This document shows, piece by piece, positions 8,722-18,507 of a DNA stretch of 64,000 bases. Every line of letters starts with the position of its first letter. The first letter of the stretch is position 1. The stretch is from Ellagibacter isourolithinifaciens (lineage in GTDB: Bacteria; Actinomycetota; Coriobacteriia; Coriobacteriales; Eggerthellaceae): positions 52,828 through 116,827 of the forward strand of contig NZ_WAJR01000004.1 in NCBI RefSeq assembly GCF_008831035.1, read 5' to 3'. The position numbers and the translations under genes were made by a program. The notes beneath the pieces were generated by a model. It was not told where the DNA came from, searched no databases, and saw only the letters and a list, made by a program, of their open reading frames with translations.

Positions 8722-9366
8722 CTAAGGCCAAATCGTGTACTCGGGCGTTATGTCGACATAGCCCTCGCCTGGGGAAACGTTAGTCGGAGTAATGACGTCG
8801 CCCACCCATACACCGTCCGGCGCCTCTTCGCCGTTCCGCTCCAAACGGCCAGTGTCGCCCAGCAAGGCGGGCGTCACGTCTTCGAGGATGTCAACGCCAT
8901 TGACGGTGCAAAGGAGGCGGCCGCTAAACCTGTCGAGATATTCCCTGCGCGTTTCGTTGATGACATAGCGGTAAACGACGGCCTCCTGGTCGAGCGGCCC
9001 CGTGTAGGGATGCAGGTATTCGCCCTCGGGGTCATCTTCGGTCGGCAGATACCACTCGCATCCCTTGAAGCAGGCGAACAGGGAGCCAACGTCCTCCCCG
9101 TGGTCCTCGACATAGTCGCGGGGGTTCTCCGGGAAGAACTCCGCCATCTGGGCGAGCCCCTTGCCCTCGCAATTCGCCAAAATCGTGTAGTCGCTCACGT
9201 AGGCGACGAGATCTCCGTGCCAGCGGTCGGCGAGCAACGTGAGCGCAACGTCAGTTCGATCGTTGGGAAAACGGCAGTTCTCCAGCATCTTCACCCCATA
9301 GCGAAACGGCATGTTGCCAAGATGCTCCATCTTCGTTGCGTTCACCCATGCATAGTACGCGCCCAT
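8722..9366 (-). CDS. Uncharacterised protein at the end of the type III-like operon
   Basis: The 214-residue protein is acidic, soluble and rich in Tyr/Trp (for example EWYLPTEDDPEGEY). I do not recognise the family; there is no signal peptide, membrane segment or catalytic motif I can name. It is encoded 54 nt after res on the same strand. SD-like GAGAGGAG precedes ATG 9366. Its position makes it an accessory factor or immunity partner of the restriction operon by inference only. It could also be an unrelated passenger. Confidence 0.7.
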   Translation of the reverse strand: MGAYYAWVNATKMEHLGNMPFRYGVKMLENCRFPNDRTDVALTLLADRWHGDLVAYVSDYTILANCEGKGLAQMAEFFPENPRDYVEDHGEDVGSLFACFKGCEWYLPTEDDPEGEYLHPYTGPLDQEAVVYRYVINETRREYLDRFSGRLLCTVNGVDILEDVTPALLGDTGRLERNGEEAPDGVWVGDVITPTNVSPGEGYVDITPEYTIWP

Positions 9367-9420
9367 TGATCGCTCCTCTCTTAGCGGCGGAAATCATGCA
9401 TCCATCGCCGCAAAGCGCCT

Positions 9421-12400
9421 CTAATCTATCTTCCCCATCACCTCGAGCAGGTCCTCGTACGTCGCCACGTTGTGGTAGCGCACGTCGCTGGTGCTCATCT
9501 CGTTGAAGAGCTTCTTCGCGCAAGCGATCTTGGCGTTCTCCACACCGGAGAGCTCCAGCGTGTCCATGGTGCCCTTGGTCTCGGCGACGAAGAACACATG
9601 GCGCACGCTGCCTTCCTTGAAGGCAATCGCCCAGTCGGGGGCGTAGTTGCCCACCGGCGTGGGAATCTGGAACGCTCGAGGCAGCTTGGCGTAGACCGCT
9701 ACCTCGGCGGCGGCGTCCATGTCCTCGGCGAACCTGCGCTCGCCGTCGGAGTCGGGGAACACGAAGCGCTGGATGTTCTTCTTCGCCTCGTACGCCTTGC
9801 TCGCGTTGTCGGGCATACGCTCGGTGAAGATCGCCTCGTCGTAGGCGTCGTCGATCTCGTGGTAGCTGATGTGCTCCACAATCATCGTCGCCTTCTCCGA
9901 CACGATAAGCGCAGCGGCCTTCTTGATGAACTCCTCGGGGTTCACGCGGTAGAGCCCGAACACGTTGGCGTCGATGCCGGCGAGGATAGCCGCGGCACTC
10001 CTGCGCGTGATGGCGGCGGCCTGCGCCACCTCGCCCACGAGGTCGTACGTCACGCCCACGGACGCCGTGCCCGCGTCCACATCGCGGGTCTCGGTTTGCG
10101 TGCGGCCGAACGATGAGCCGCCCTGCACCTCGTCGCGCGTGGTCTGTGACTTCTGCCCGCCGACCGTCAGGGTGTACTGCAGCCTGCTCACGCGCAAATC
10201 GCTGTTGATGCGCTCTATCGACTTGCGCCTCAGCTCGTCGTCCGAGAAGCTCACCGTGTAGGCATGCTTGCGGTTGATGCGCGCCCACAGTTCCTTGAAC
10301 TCGCGTTTGGCGAAGTTGTCGGTCAGCGTGTTCTCGGAGATCTTCTCCTGGGCACGCCCGATCATGCCGTCGAGCGCGTGCACGTCGTAGACGCTTCTCA
10401 CCAGCGCCTCGACCGCCTTGGCGTGGGCAGCGTCGGCGATTTTCTCGGGCAGCTTCGCGACGAAGTACTCCACGAAGGTGCCGCCCTCGACGGCCTTGCG
10501 GAACTCGGCGGTCGGCTTGTCGTCGTCGTCGATGAGGTCGCACTTGTAAAGAGCCTTATAAATGCGCTTCGACTCCTCCTCGGTGAAGGAGACCGTCTCG
10601 CCGTCGAGCACGACGTCGCGTCCGCTGAACAGGTTCATCTCCACCTTCTTCGGGCGCTCGCGCAAGCTCTTGCTTATATCGGTCTGCAAATCCCTCACGA
10701 ACGTCTCGTAGCTCTCCGACGCGATCACGGTGAGCAGGTTCACACGGTGCACCTCGTCGGGTCCCAGCAGCGCCGTGTCCTGGCGGTTGCCGTCCTGGTC
10801 GACCGCCAGGCGCATGCCGCGGCCGACCTCCTGGCGCTTGCTCGTCTCGGAGCCGGACTCCTTGAGCGTGCAGATCTGGAAGATGTTCGGGTTGTCCCAG
10901 CCCTCGCGCAGCGCCGAGTGGCTGAAAATGAAGCGCACGGGCTCATCGAACGAAAGCAGGCGCTCCTTATCGCGCAGGATCAGGTCGTATCCGCGCTTCG
11001 CATCGTCGTCGTTGATGCCGATGCCGTCCTCGCGCTCCGCCTTCTTCTCGGTCTTCGATTCGACGGCGTTGCCCTTCTTGTCCACCGAGAAGTATCCGGA
11101 GTGCACCGAGTGCGCCTCGAATCGCCCGAGGTACTGCGCGTAGGAGGGGTCGAGGATGTCGTCCTGCGTCGGGTGCTTCAATCTGTCGGAGACGATGGCC
11201 TCGTACTCCTCCTCGAAGATCTTGCCGTAGCCCACGGTTTCGCCGTTGCCGGAGAGGTCGCGGTACTTCGCCACCTGGTCGATGAAGAAAAGGCTCAGGC
11301 ACTTGATGCCGCGGCGGAACAGCGCCTCCTCCTTTTGCAGGTGGCTCATGATCGTCTCGCGTATCTGTATGCGCTGCATGTCGTCGGCGGCGGAGTCGCC
11401 GTAGACCTCGCCGATGTAGATGCGCCCGTCGTTTCCGATGGAGCCGTCCAGGAAGCGCACGTAGCCCGCGCGCCCGTCCTGGGGCGGGACCACGCCGTCG
11501 TTGCCGCTCGCGATGGTGTAGCCGCGGTACGCCTCGAGCTTCGTCGAGCCGCTGGCGTCATAGATGCTGTCGCCCTCGCCGAAGCGCGCGGTCTTCTTGC
11601 GCACCTTGCCGCCAGACCCCATGCACTTGAACTCGATAACGGCCTCCGGCGCGCGGTTCTTGGACACCACGATGTCACGCAGGTACAGGTAGCCGTCGGT
11701 TCCGCGCATGTTCTTGAGGGCGAAGCTCTTCACCTCGATGCGCTTGACGAACTTCTGGTTGTAGGCGTCCAGGGCGTCCAGGGCATACACCAGGTCGTGC
11801 TTCTCCTTGTGCGTTGCCGAGTAGCTCAGCACGAACAGCGGGTTGAAGCGGGCGATGCCCTTCTGGGTCGCGCCCCCCTTCTTTCCCATCTTCTGGGGCT
11901 CGTCGCAGATGACGATGGGGCGGTTCGCAGCGATGACGTCGATGGGCCTTCGGCTGCTGAACTCGTCGCGCTCGTCGAAGATGATGCGCGCCGCCTTGTT
12001 CTTGGCGCCCTCCTTCATCGACGCGTTGAACGCCTGCATGTTGATGACCATGCAGTTGACGTCGCTCGATTGGGAATACGCATCCAGCTCGGTCAGGTTG
12101 TCCGAGTCGTATATGAAGAACCTGATCTTCTTGTGGTATTGGGAGAAGAAGTGCTCCTGGGTGTTCTCCAGGCTCTTGGCCACTCCCTCGCGGATGGCGA
12201 CCGATGGCACCACCACGATGAACTTGCACCAGCCGTACAGGCGGTTGAGCTCGAGCATCGTCTTGGTGTAGACGTAGGTCTTGCCGGTGCCCGTCTCCAT
12301 CTCGACGTCCAGCTGGCAGGCTCCCATGCCGCGGAAAAGCTCCTCCGACTCGGGGATTTGGTTGCGTCGCTGCACCGCGCGCACGTTTGCCAGTATGTCG

Positions 12401-12603
12401 GCGCCCGAAAGCGCGACGGGCGCGTTGGCGTACCCCTCGGCGCTCTCGTCGCCGAAGTCGATCTCGCCCTGCGCGCGCGTGGGCTTGCGGCCCAGGTCGC
12501 GCAGGTACACGGAGGCGCCCTGGTTGGGCTGCCCCTCGAAGACCGAGGCCACCGCGTCTGCGGCGTCGGTTTGGTACTGTTGTACTTTGAACTTGAACTT
12601 CAT
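9421..12603 (-). CDS. res: Type III restriction enzyme Res subunit (helicase plus nuclease)
   Basis: Res cuts DNA after ATP-dependent translocation, in complex with Mod. The superfamily 2 helicase core starts with Walker A ETGTGKT (103-109), then DEPQ (234-237), LSYSATH, and the motif VI region GRGMRLAVDQ. A C-terminal PD-(D/E)xK-type nuclease is visible in APDWAIAF followed by FFVAETKG. The length of 1060 residues is normal. The gene begins 9 nt after mod. All recognisable catalytic motifs look intact, so the enzyme is probably active. Confidence 0.93.
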   Translation of the reverse strand: MKFKFKVQQYQTDAADAVASVFEGQPNQGASVYLRDLGRKPTRAQGEIDFGDESAEGYANAPVALSGADILANVRAVQRRNQIPESEELFRGMGACQLDVEMETGTGKTYVYTKTMLELNRLYGWCKFIVVVPSVAIREGVAKSLENTQEHFFSQYHKKIRFFIYDSDNLTELDAYSQSSDVNCMVINMQAFNASMKEGAKNKAARIIFDERDEFSSRRPIDVIAANRPIVICDEPQKMGKKGGATQKGIARFNPLFVLSYSATHKEKHDLVYALDALDAYNQKFVKRIEVKSFALKNMRGTDGYLYLRDIVVSKNRAPEAVIEFKCMGSGGKVRKKTARFGEGDSIYDASGSTKLEAYRGYTIASGNDGVVPPQDGRAGYVRFLDGSIGNDGRIYIGEVYGDSAADDMQRIQIRETIMSHLQKEEALFRRGIKCLSLFFIDQVAKYRDLSGNGETVGYGKIFEEEYEAIVSDRLKHPTQDDILDPSYAQYLGRFEAHSVHSGYFSVDKKGNAVESKTEKKAEREDGIGINDDDAKRGYDLILRDKERLLSFDEPVRFIFSHSALREGWDNPNIFQICTLKESGSETSKRQEVGRGMRLAVDQDGNRQDTALLGPDEVHRVNLLTVIASESYETFVRDLQTDISKSLRERPKKVEMNLFSGRDVVLDGETVSFTEEESKRIYKALYKCDLIDDDDKPTAEFRKAVEGGTFVEYFVAKLPEKIADAAHAKAVEALVRSVYDVHALDGMIGRAQEKISENTLTDNFAKREFKELWARINRKHAYTVSFSDDELRRKSIERINSDLRVSRLQYTLTVGGQKSQTTRDEVQGGSSFGRTQTETRDVDAGTASVGVTYDLVGEVAQAAAITRRSAAAILAGIDANVFGLYRVNPEEFIKKAAALIVSEKATMIVEHISYHEIDDAYDEAIFTERMPDNASKAYEAKKNIQRFVFPDSDGERRFAEDMDAAAEVAVYAKLPRAFQIPTPVGNYAPDWAIAFKEGSVRHVFFVAETKGTMDTLELSGVENAKIACAKKLFNEMSTSDVRYHNVATYEDLLEVMGKID

Positions 12604-12612
12604 GTCGACGCC

Positions 12613-14655
12613 TTAAATCACTTGGGGAACGGTGTCGGGGCTGTAGGTGCGGAACAGCTCCTCGTAGTTGGCGTGCGTGGCGTCGTCGGCCATGGACGAG
12701 TCGCGGATGACGGCGTACCAGGGCTTGGCCTTCGCCATCTCCTCGATGGTGTCGGAGCCGACGTTCGCATCGAAGCATGCCGCCAACTTGTCGCCGTCCA
12801 CGAAGAAGACTTTCTTGTCGGCGAGCACGCGCTCCTCGATCTTCGCAGAGTACGGGATGCCGAGCTTTGGCAGCACCTCGAAGAGCAAATCCAGGTCGGA
12901 GCGCCCCTCCTTCACGTTGTCGGCGAAGTCGAAGAGGCTCTCCTGGGCGGTCTCGCCAGGCGTGAGGTAGAAGTCCTTGAAGTTCGAGGAATCGATGCGC
13001 AGCACGCGGAAGCCCAGGTCGGGATAAGGCTTTGGCTCGGCGCCGAGCTCGAGCTGCTTATTGGATTCATCGATGCCTGCGGCGATTTTGGCACCCGCAC
13101 GGCGAATACGCTCCTCTCCGATTTCGGTCAGCGTGGAGAACTGGCCTGTGGTCATCTCGGGAATCTGAACGAGCACAAAGCGACGACTTCCACTGTCCTC
13201 GGCGTTTTTCTCCATGACAGCTTGAGCCATGGAGGCCGAGCCCGAGAAGAAATCAAGCACGGTGCAGTCCTTAGAGGAGGCGATGTCGAGGATGCGCCTC
13301 ATTAGGCGTACGGGCTTGGGCGTATCGAAGGGGGCGGAGCCGTCGAAAAGCGCCTTGAGCTGCTTCTTAGCCTCGTCGGTATGACCGACTTCCTCATGGA
13401 GCCAAAGGTTATCGACTACACGTCCCTGAGATTCGTCGAGGTAGCGTTTACGGCGCATTCCGCCTGTCCCACCTCCCGTAAAGTATAGAAGGGGCCACGA
13501 GCCTGCATCGTATCGTCTTTGAGCAATAGTACGCGCCTCATCAAAGGAAACCGCGAGCATGACAGCCTTGACGCCTTCGCGGACTTCGCCCTCTCCGATG
13601 CCGCATACCTCGGCGCGCCTTTGTGCATCGTCGATATCGCGCAGCTCATAGGGGGCCCATTCATTGAGAATGGATAAAAGGCCGGGTTGTCCGACCCGCC
13701 AATGGGAACCCATTGGCGGGTAAAACACCTCACCAGTGAACGGGTGTTGGATGCCATATACCATGCCTTGGTGGCTCGCGCCGCCCGCGGCGGCCGGGTC
13801 GCCCGACGCCCACAGCAAGCCGTCGCCGTCGGGCGACCCATAGCCTGCGTTCATAGATTCCGTTCTGGGTAAACGCTTCGGTACCCATCCCGATGATTTA
13901 CCGTAGCAGAGCAAATGCTCTGCTACGGTAGGGATTCCCTTGGAGTCGTTTCTGGGCGAATACGTTTTCTGCCAAATCACATCGCCGACAAAGCAAGCTG
14001 CCCCGAAAACCTCGTCGCAAATCTTGCGCAGGTTCGAACTCTCGTTATCATCGATGCTGATGAAGATGGCGCCGTCTGCCGCGAGCAGATCACGCGCCAG
14101 AAGCAGTCTCGGGTAAATCATCGAGCACCAATCTGAGTGGAACCGGCCGTTGCCCTCGGTGTTGGCGACCAGGCGACCGCCCTCCTCGTCGAAATCTCCG
14201 CTCTCCGCGTCATATTCGCCGCGCGTTTTGGCGAAGTCGTCGTCGTAGACGAAGTCATGGCCCGTATTGTATGGCGGGTCGATGTAGATGAGTTTCACCT
14301 TGCCGGCGTAGGTTTCCTTCAGAATCTTGAGCGCGTCGAGGTTGTCGCCCTCGATGTAGAGGTTCTCCGTGGTGCCCCAGTTATTGGACTTGGCTAGCTC
14401 GGGAATCATCGTCTTGTAGATAGGGCGGCGCGCCTCGGCCTTGGCCTCGCGCTTGCCGGGCCAAGTGAACTGGTAACGCTCGCGCTGGCCTTCGGCCACA
14501 TCACCCAAAAGATCGCGCAGCGCGTCGAAGTCAACGGCGCGTGCAAGCTCGCCGTCGGTGTTCTCTACCTCGGTCACCACCTGTGGGAACAGCTCGGCAA
14601 TCTTCTCGATGTTTTCAACGGCACCGTCGGGCGTGCCTAGCTCGATCTTTTCCAT
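12613..14655 (-). CDS. mod: Type III DNA methyltransferase Mod subunit
   Basis: Mod methylates adenine (or N4-cytosine) and supplies sequence recognition for Res. DPPYNTG (126-132) is catalytic motif IV, and FFSGSASMAQAV near residue 465 is the AdoMet-binding motif I; this IV-before-I order marks a beta-class enzyme. The variable region between them is the likely target-recognition domain. At 680 residues it matches type III Mod proteins. Its ATG directly follows the TAG of the DUF4391 gene with no gap. I saw no homopolymer or simple repeat tract in the coding sequence that would suggest phase variation. Confidence 0.93.
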   Translation of the reverse strand: MEKIELGTPDGAVENIEKIAELFPQVVTEVENTDGELARAVDFDALRDLLGDVAEGQRERYQFTWPGKREAKAEARRPIYKTMIPELAKSNNWGTTENLYIEGDNLDALKILKETYAGKVKLIYIDPPYNTGHDFVYDDDFAKTRGEYDAESGDFDEEGGRLVANTEGNGRFHSDWCSMIYPRLLLARDLLAADGAIFISIDDNESSNLRKICDEVFGAACFVGDVIWQKTYSPRNDSKGIPTVAEHLLCYGKSSGWVPKRLPRTESMNAGYGSPDGDGLLWASGDPAAAGGASHQGMVYGIQHPFTGEVFYPPMGSHWRVGQPGLLSILNEWAPYELRDIDDAQRRAEVCGIGEGEVREGVKAVMLAVSFDEARTIAQRRYDAGSWPLLYFTGGGTGGMRRKRYLDESQGRVVDNLWLHEEVGHTDEAKKQLKALFDGSAPFDTPKPVRLMRRILDIASSKDCTVLDFFSGSASMAQAVMEKNAEDSGSRRFVLVQIPEMTTGQFSTLTEIGEERIRRAGAKIAAGIDESNKQLELGAEPKPYPDLGFRVLRIDSSNFKDFYLTPGETAQESLFDFADNVKEGRSDLDLLFEVLPKLGIPYSAKIEERVLADKKVFFVDGDKLAACFDANVGSDTIEEMAKAKPWYAVIRDSSMADDATHANYEELFRTYSPDTVPQVI

Positions 14656-15276
14656 CTATCTGCCTTCCTCTATGGCGGCAATCTGCCGTTTGAGTTCCTG
14701 TACCTGGTCGAATAGCGCGTTTTTTCGCGCCAGCTGCCGCTCCTTGCGCCCGCGGGCTTCGGTCTTGGCAAGCTCCTCGCGAAGCGCCTTGAGCCTGGCG
14801 TCCGCCGCGAAGCGCTCGTCCACGGTAGCGGTCTCGCTGCCCGTATCGCCATACGCAACCTGCGAGGCGATCGAGTCCCAGACCCCGTCCATGCTCGTCG
14901 CTTTCAGGGTGAGGGAAGCATCCTCGACGCTTCGCCATTCTCCCACAGCGATTCCCTTGAGCATCACCGCGAGGCGAACCTCGTCGTTGAAGGTGCACGC
15001 GAAAAGCAGCTTATGGGGGTTCGCCTGAGCCACAAGCGCCAGCACCTCTTCAGGGACGCGGCGAGCCTTGAGCGCCACTTCCACCACGAGCACCTCGTGC
15101 ACGCGCTCGCCGTCGGGAATACCGGTCGTGGAGGTCTTTATCGAGTTTGCGACTGTGAAGCGCTCGACGTCGTCGATGAAGGACTGGCGCAGCGCGGCGC
15201 TCACCTTCAGGCGGCCGTAGAAGGCCTCCTTGGGTATGCGGCGGCCCACCTCGGTCGTGCTCGGAAGCCCTAGCAT
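14656..15276 (-). CDS. DUF4391 domain protein
   Basis: The 206-residue protein begins MLGLPSTTEVGRRIPKE and contains VERFTVANSIKTSTTGIPDG and PHKLLFACTF, which fit the DUF4391 family. The C-terminal 50 residues form a charged coiled coil with RKERQLARKNALF. The ATG at 15276 overlaps the end of the helicase gene by 7 nt, and the stop abuts mod. DUF4391 proteins are seen between helicase and methyltransferase genes elsewhere, but their biochemical role is unknown to me. An adaptor between the SNF2 helicase and the Mod/Res complex is one possibility. Confidence 0.8.
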   Translation of the reverse strand: MLGLPSTTEVGRRIPKEAFYGRLKVSAALRQSFIDDVERFTVANSIKTSTTGIPDGERVHEVLVVEVALKARRVPEEVLALVAQANPHKLLFACTFNDEVRLAVMLKGIAVGEWRSVEDASLTLKATSMDGVWDSIASQVAYGDTGSETATVDERFAADARLKALREELAKTEARGRKERQLARKNALFDQVQELKRQIAAIEEGR

Positions 15277-18200
15277 CTGGGCATCACCACCAGGAAGCAC
15301 ACGAGCTCGAAGTCGTCGAGCCCCTCGATGTCGTTCTCCAAGAAGCCCGTCGTGCCGCTGGCGAAGAAGCTGTCGACGTCGGACTCCTCCTTGGAGTCCA
15401 CGATCGACGCCACCGCGTCGCGCAAGAGCCCAGCCTCGCGGCGCATGTCGCGGCCGTTCTTGGTCTCGCGGTTGTAGGCGCGGCACAGGGCCATGTCGGG
15501 CTCGGACTTGCCGCGGCACAAAAGGCGCATGTCGTCGAGCACCGCCTTGGGCTCCAGGTGCCCGTGGACCACGGATTCGTCTGATCCCATGCGAACCACG
15601 TAGAACGGGTGCAGGTGGTTCGCGCCGTCGCGGTCGATTCTGCTGTTGACGTTGCGCAGCACGAAGATGACGCCGGGCTCGTCGCCCTCCACCACGGCGT
15701 TGATGCCGCTCGGAAGGCGGTCGACGTCGGGGTTGTCGCGGTAATAGCCCACCAAGTCCATGCGGAACTCGTTGAGGCCCAGGTCGGTGATGGACACGCC
15801 GCCCGAGACGTCCTCAAGGTCCACGACCTCGTCGCGCATCTGCTCGAGCTGCTGGCGGCGGTACTCCAGGTCCCCCGTCTCGTCGGGGTTGATGTAGTCG
15901 TCGTCGCCGGTGGAGGTCATGACGGTGATGCGCATGCGCTCCTCGACGCGCGCCTTGAGCTTGATGTACTCGTCGAGCTCCACGTCGGGCCAGTAGTTCA
16001 CCAGCTGGATGCGGGCGTTCTTCGAGCCGATGCGGTCCACGCGGCCGAAGCGCTGCACGATGCGCACGGGGTTCCAGTGGATGTCGTAGTTCACCAGGTA
16101 GTCGCAGTCCTGGAGGTTCTGGCCCTCAGAGATGCAGTCGGTGGCGATAACGATGTCGACGTCACAGCCCGCAAGCTGCGGCGCCACCACGTCGCGCTCC
16201 TTCGACGCGGGCGAGAAGCAGGCGAGCACCTCCTGCATGTGCGGGGGCACGGCCTTTATCGTGCAGGCGCAGCCGTCGCCCGTGACCTTGGCGCACTCGA
16301 AGCCGAGCTCGCGTTTCGCGAAGGCCGAGACGTTCTCGTAGAGGTAGTCCGCCGTGTCCGAGAACGCGGTGAACACGAGCACCTTGCGGTTGCCCGGGTT
16401 GATGGGGCCTTGCGACTTCCCTCGGATCTGCTCGCACAGCTCGATGAGCTTGGCGTCGTGGGCTGGGTCGATGTCGCGCACCATCGAGATCAGGACCTCG
16501 ATGACGGCGACGTCCGCCTCGATGTCGCGCTCCCAGCTCATCCAGTCCATGTCCTCGACGAGGATCTTCGTGACGCCGCCCACCTCGAAGCCGCTCTCGT
16601 CGTCGGGGTCGAAGTCGAACCCGCCCGGCAGGTCGCCGTCGGCCACACTGGCGCCCGAGGCGAGGCCCCTGCGGTAGTCGTCTATGGTCTCGAGGGCGGC
16701 GTTCATCGCCGCCAGCACGCGCTCGAGCGTCAGGCGGAACGAGCACACCGAGCTTTCCAGGCGCTTGAGCAGGTTCGTCGTCATGAGGCGGCGCACGCCC
16801 GTCTCGCGCCCTCCGAGCGTGAGGTTTCCGCCGCCGCCCATCTTTGCGTACTTCTCCATCTTGCTGGGGTGCACGTACGAGCTCGGCATGTACACGGCGA
16901 GCACGAGGGAGTCAAGCTCCTCGTATATCTCGCGGTAGTTGATCGCGTTCGCCAGCGTCGAGAGCTTGGGGCGCTTCGATATCGGCGGCAGGCGCTTCGG
17001 GAAGGGCCCGATGGCGCTCATGTCGTAGTAGCGCTGGATGTGCTTGCGGCTGCGCGCCACGGTCACCTGGTCAAGCACCTCGAAGAAGTCGTAGTCGAGC
17101 ATGTCGGTGAGGGCATGGGTCGTCCGCTGCTCGGCGGGCAGCTTCGACCAGCGTGCGTAGACGGTCTGCGCGTTGCGGAAAACCGTCTCGATGTCGTTCT
17201 CCAGGCGCAGCTTCTCGGACCAGCCGGTGGGGTCGCCCCAGTACGCCAGGGCGAGCTGGTTGCGCAGGTCACGGAAGCGGTTGTTCACAGGCGTGGCGGA
17301 CAGCATGAGCACCTTGGTCTTCACGCCCTGCTTGATGACCTTCTCCATGAGCAGCTGGTAGCGGTTCATCCTGTCTTCCGACGCCGAGTCGCCGCCGTTG
17401 CGGAAGTTGTGGCTCTCGTCGATGACGACGAGCCCGTACGCGCCCCAGTTCAGGCGGTCGAGGGGCAGGCCGGTCTCCGACGTGCCGCGCGTGCGCGAGA
17501 GATCGGTGTGGTAGAGCACGTCGTACTGCAGGCGGTCGCCCGCGATGGGGTTGTTCACGACGTTCGAGTTGTAGGTGATCCAGTTGTCGCGCAGCTTCTT
17601 GGGGCACAGCACGAGCACGTCCTTGTTGCGGCTCTCGTAGTACTTGATCACGGCGAGCGCGGTGAACGTCTTGCCCAGGCCGACCGAGTCGGCCAGGATG
17701 CAGCCGTTGTAGGTCTCTAGCTTGTTGACGATGGCGAGCGCCGCGTCCTTCTGGAAGTCGTAGAGCTTGTTCCAGATGAGGCTGTCGCGGAAGCCCAGCC
17801 CCTCGTTGGGCAGCACGTCCTCGGAGACATCGTCCAGGAACTCGCTGAATATGCGGTAGAGCGCCATGTAGTAGATGAGCTCGGGCGCGTTCTCCTGGTA
17901 CATGGCCGTAATGCCGTCGATGACGGCGTCGGTGACGTCGTGGAGCTCGCCCGAGTCCCAGGCGTCGTCGAACTGCTTGAGCAGGGCGCGCGACTGGGAG
18001 GCGTCCAAGCGCATGGTCACGTCGGGGACGTCCGTGGAATTGTCGCAGCCGAGCTTGCGCGTGGTGAAGCCGTCGAAGGGCATGTAGGCCACGTTGTCGT
18101 CCGTCTTGTCGATATCCATGAAGCCGCTCATGCGCCCCTCGCCCTCGAAGGAGAGGAAGCGCGCCTTGCGGCGGATCCAGTCGGCGCACTCGGTCGCGAC

Positions 18201-18503
18201 GGCCTTCTGCGTGAGCTCGTTGCGCAGCTTGATCTCGAAGTCGGTGCCGCAAAGGCCCTGCTCGCGGGAAAGGCGCGGGATGTAGAACTCGCGCTTCTCG
18301 CGCGCTGGGCGCTGCTTGGTGAACGCCTGCGACGTGAAGATGAAGCGCAACTCGTCGATGCCCTCGAGCTGCTCGGCGAGTTCCTGGTAGGCGTACATGG
18401 AGAAGACCGACGCGGCTATCGCCACGCGGTCGCCGGCGGCTATGTTGGCGACGAGGTCGTCCTTGACGATGCGCGCCCTGTTGTCGAAGAAGTCGGGCTG
18501 CAT
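15270..18503 (-). CDS. SNF2-family helicase with PLD-like N-terminal domain
   Basis: This 1077-residue protein combines an N-terminal domain of about 150 residues resembling PLD-like modules (AAGDRVAIAASVFSMYAYQEL; later YMPFDGFTTRK) with an SNF2/RapA-type ATPase. Walker A is ADSVGLGKT (271-279), the DEAH-like box is DESH (362-365), and motif III is LMLSATPVNN. The C-terminal helicase lobe shows VLVFTAFSDTADYL and RFGRVDRIGS. I cannot see complete HKD catalytic motifs, so nuclease activity of the N-terminus is doubtful. It is encoded 4 nt after the ribbon-helix-helix gene and 5' of DUF4391-mod-res, suggesting a DNA-translocating subunit of an expanded restriction system. Confidence 0.85.
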   Translation of the reverse strand: MQPDFFDNRARIVKDDLVANIAAGDRVAIAASVFSMYAYQELAEQLEGIDELRFIFTSQAFTKQRPAREKREFYIPRLSREQGLCGTDFEIKLRNELTQKAVATECADWIRRKARFLSFEGEGRMSGFMDIDKTDDNVAYMPFDGFTTRKLGCDNSTDVPDVTMRLDASQSRALLKQFDDAWDSGELHDVTDAVIDGITAMYQENAPELIYYMALYRIFSEFLDDVSEDVLPNEGLGFRDSLIWNKLYDFQKDAALAIVNKLETYNGCILADSVGLGKTFTALAVIKYYESRNKDVLVLCPKKLRDNWITYNSNVVNNPIAGDRLQYDVLYHTDLSRTRGTSETGLPLDRLNWGAYGLVVIDESHNFRNGGDSASEDRMNRYQLLMEKVIKQGVKTKVLMLSATPVNNRFRDLRNQLALAYWGDPTGWSEKLRLENDIETVFRNAQTVYARWSKLPAEQRTTHALTDMLDYDFFEVLDQVTVARSRKHIQRYYDMSAIGPFPKRLPPISKRPKLSTLANAINYREIYEELDSLVLAVYMPSSYVHPSKMEKYAKMGGGGNLTLGGRETGVRRLMTTNLLKRLESSVCSFRLTLERVLAAMNAALETIDDYRRGLASGASVADGDLPGGFDFDPDDESGFEVGGVTKILVEDMDWMSWERDIEADVAVIEVLISMVRDIDPAHDAKLIELCEQIRGKSQGPINPGNRKVLVFTAFSDTADYLYENVSAFAKRELGFECAKVTGDGCACTIKAVPPHMQEVLACFSPASKERDVVAPQLAGCDVDIVIATDCISEGQNLQDCDYLVNYDIHWNPVRIVQRFGRVDRIGSKNARIQLVNYWPDVELDEYIKLKARVEERMRITVMTSTGDDDYINPDETGDLEYRRQQLEQMRDEVVDLEDVSGGVSITDLGLNEFRMDLVGYYRDNPDVDRLPSGINAVVEGDEPGVIFVLRNVNSRIDRDGANHLHPFYVVRMGSDESVVHGHLEPKAVLDDMRLLCRGKSEPDMALCRAYNRETKNGRDMRREAGLLRDAVASIVDSKEESDVDSFFASGTTGFLENDIEGLDDFELVCFLVVMPRC

Positions 18504-18507
18504 GGGT

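Noticed and set aside
10264..13305. Plus-strand open frame of 1013 codons opposite the res gene
   Set aside because: It is the antisense of res and mod, with Val/Leu/Ala/Arg/His bias typical of shadow frames in GC-rich DNA. res has full helicase motifs on the other strand.
15609..17720. Plus-strand open frame of 703 codons opposite the SNF2 helicase
   Set aside because: Same shadow effect; no motif, and the minus strand encodes all helicase motifs in order.
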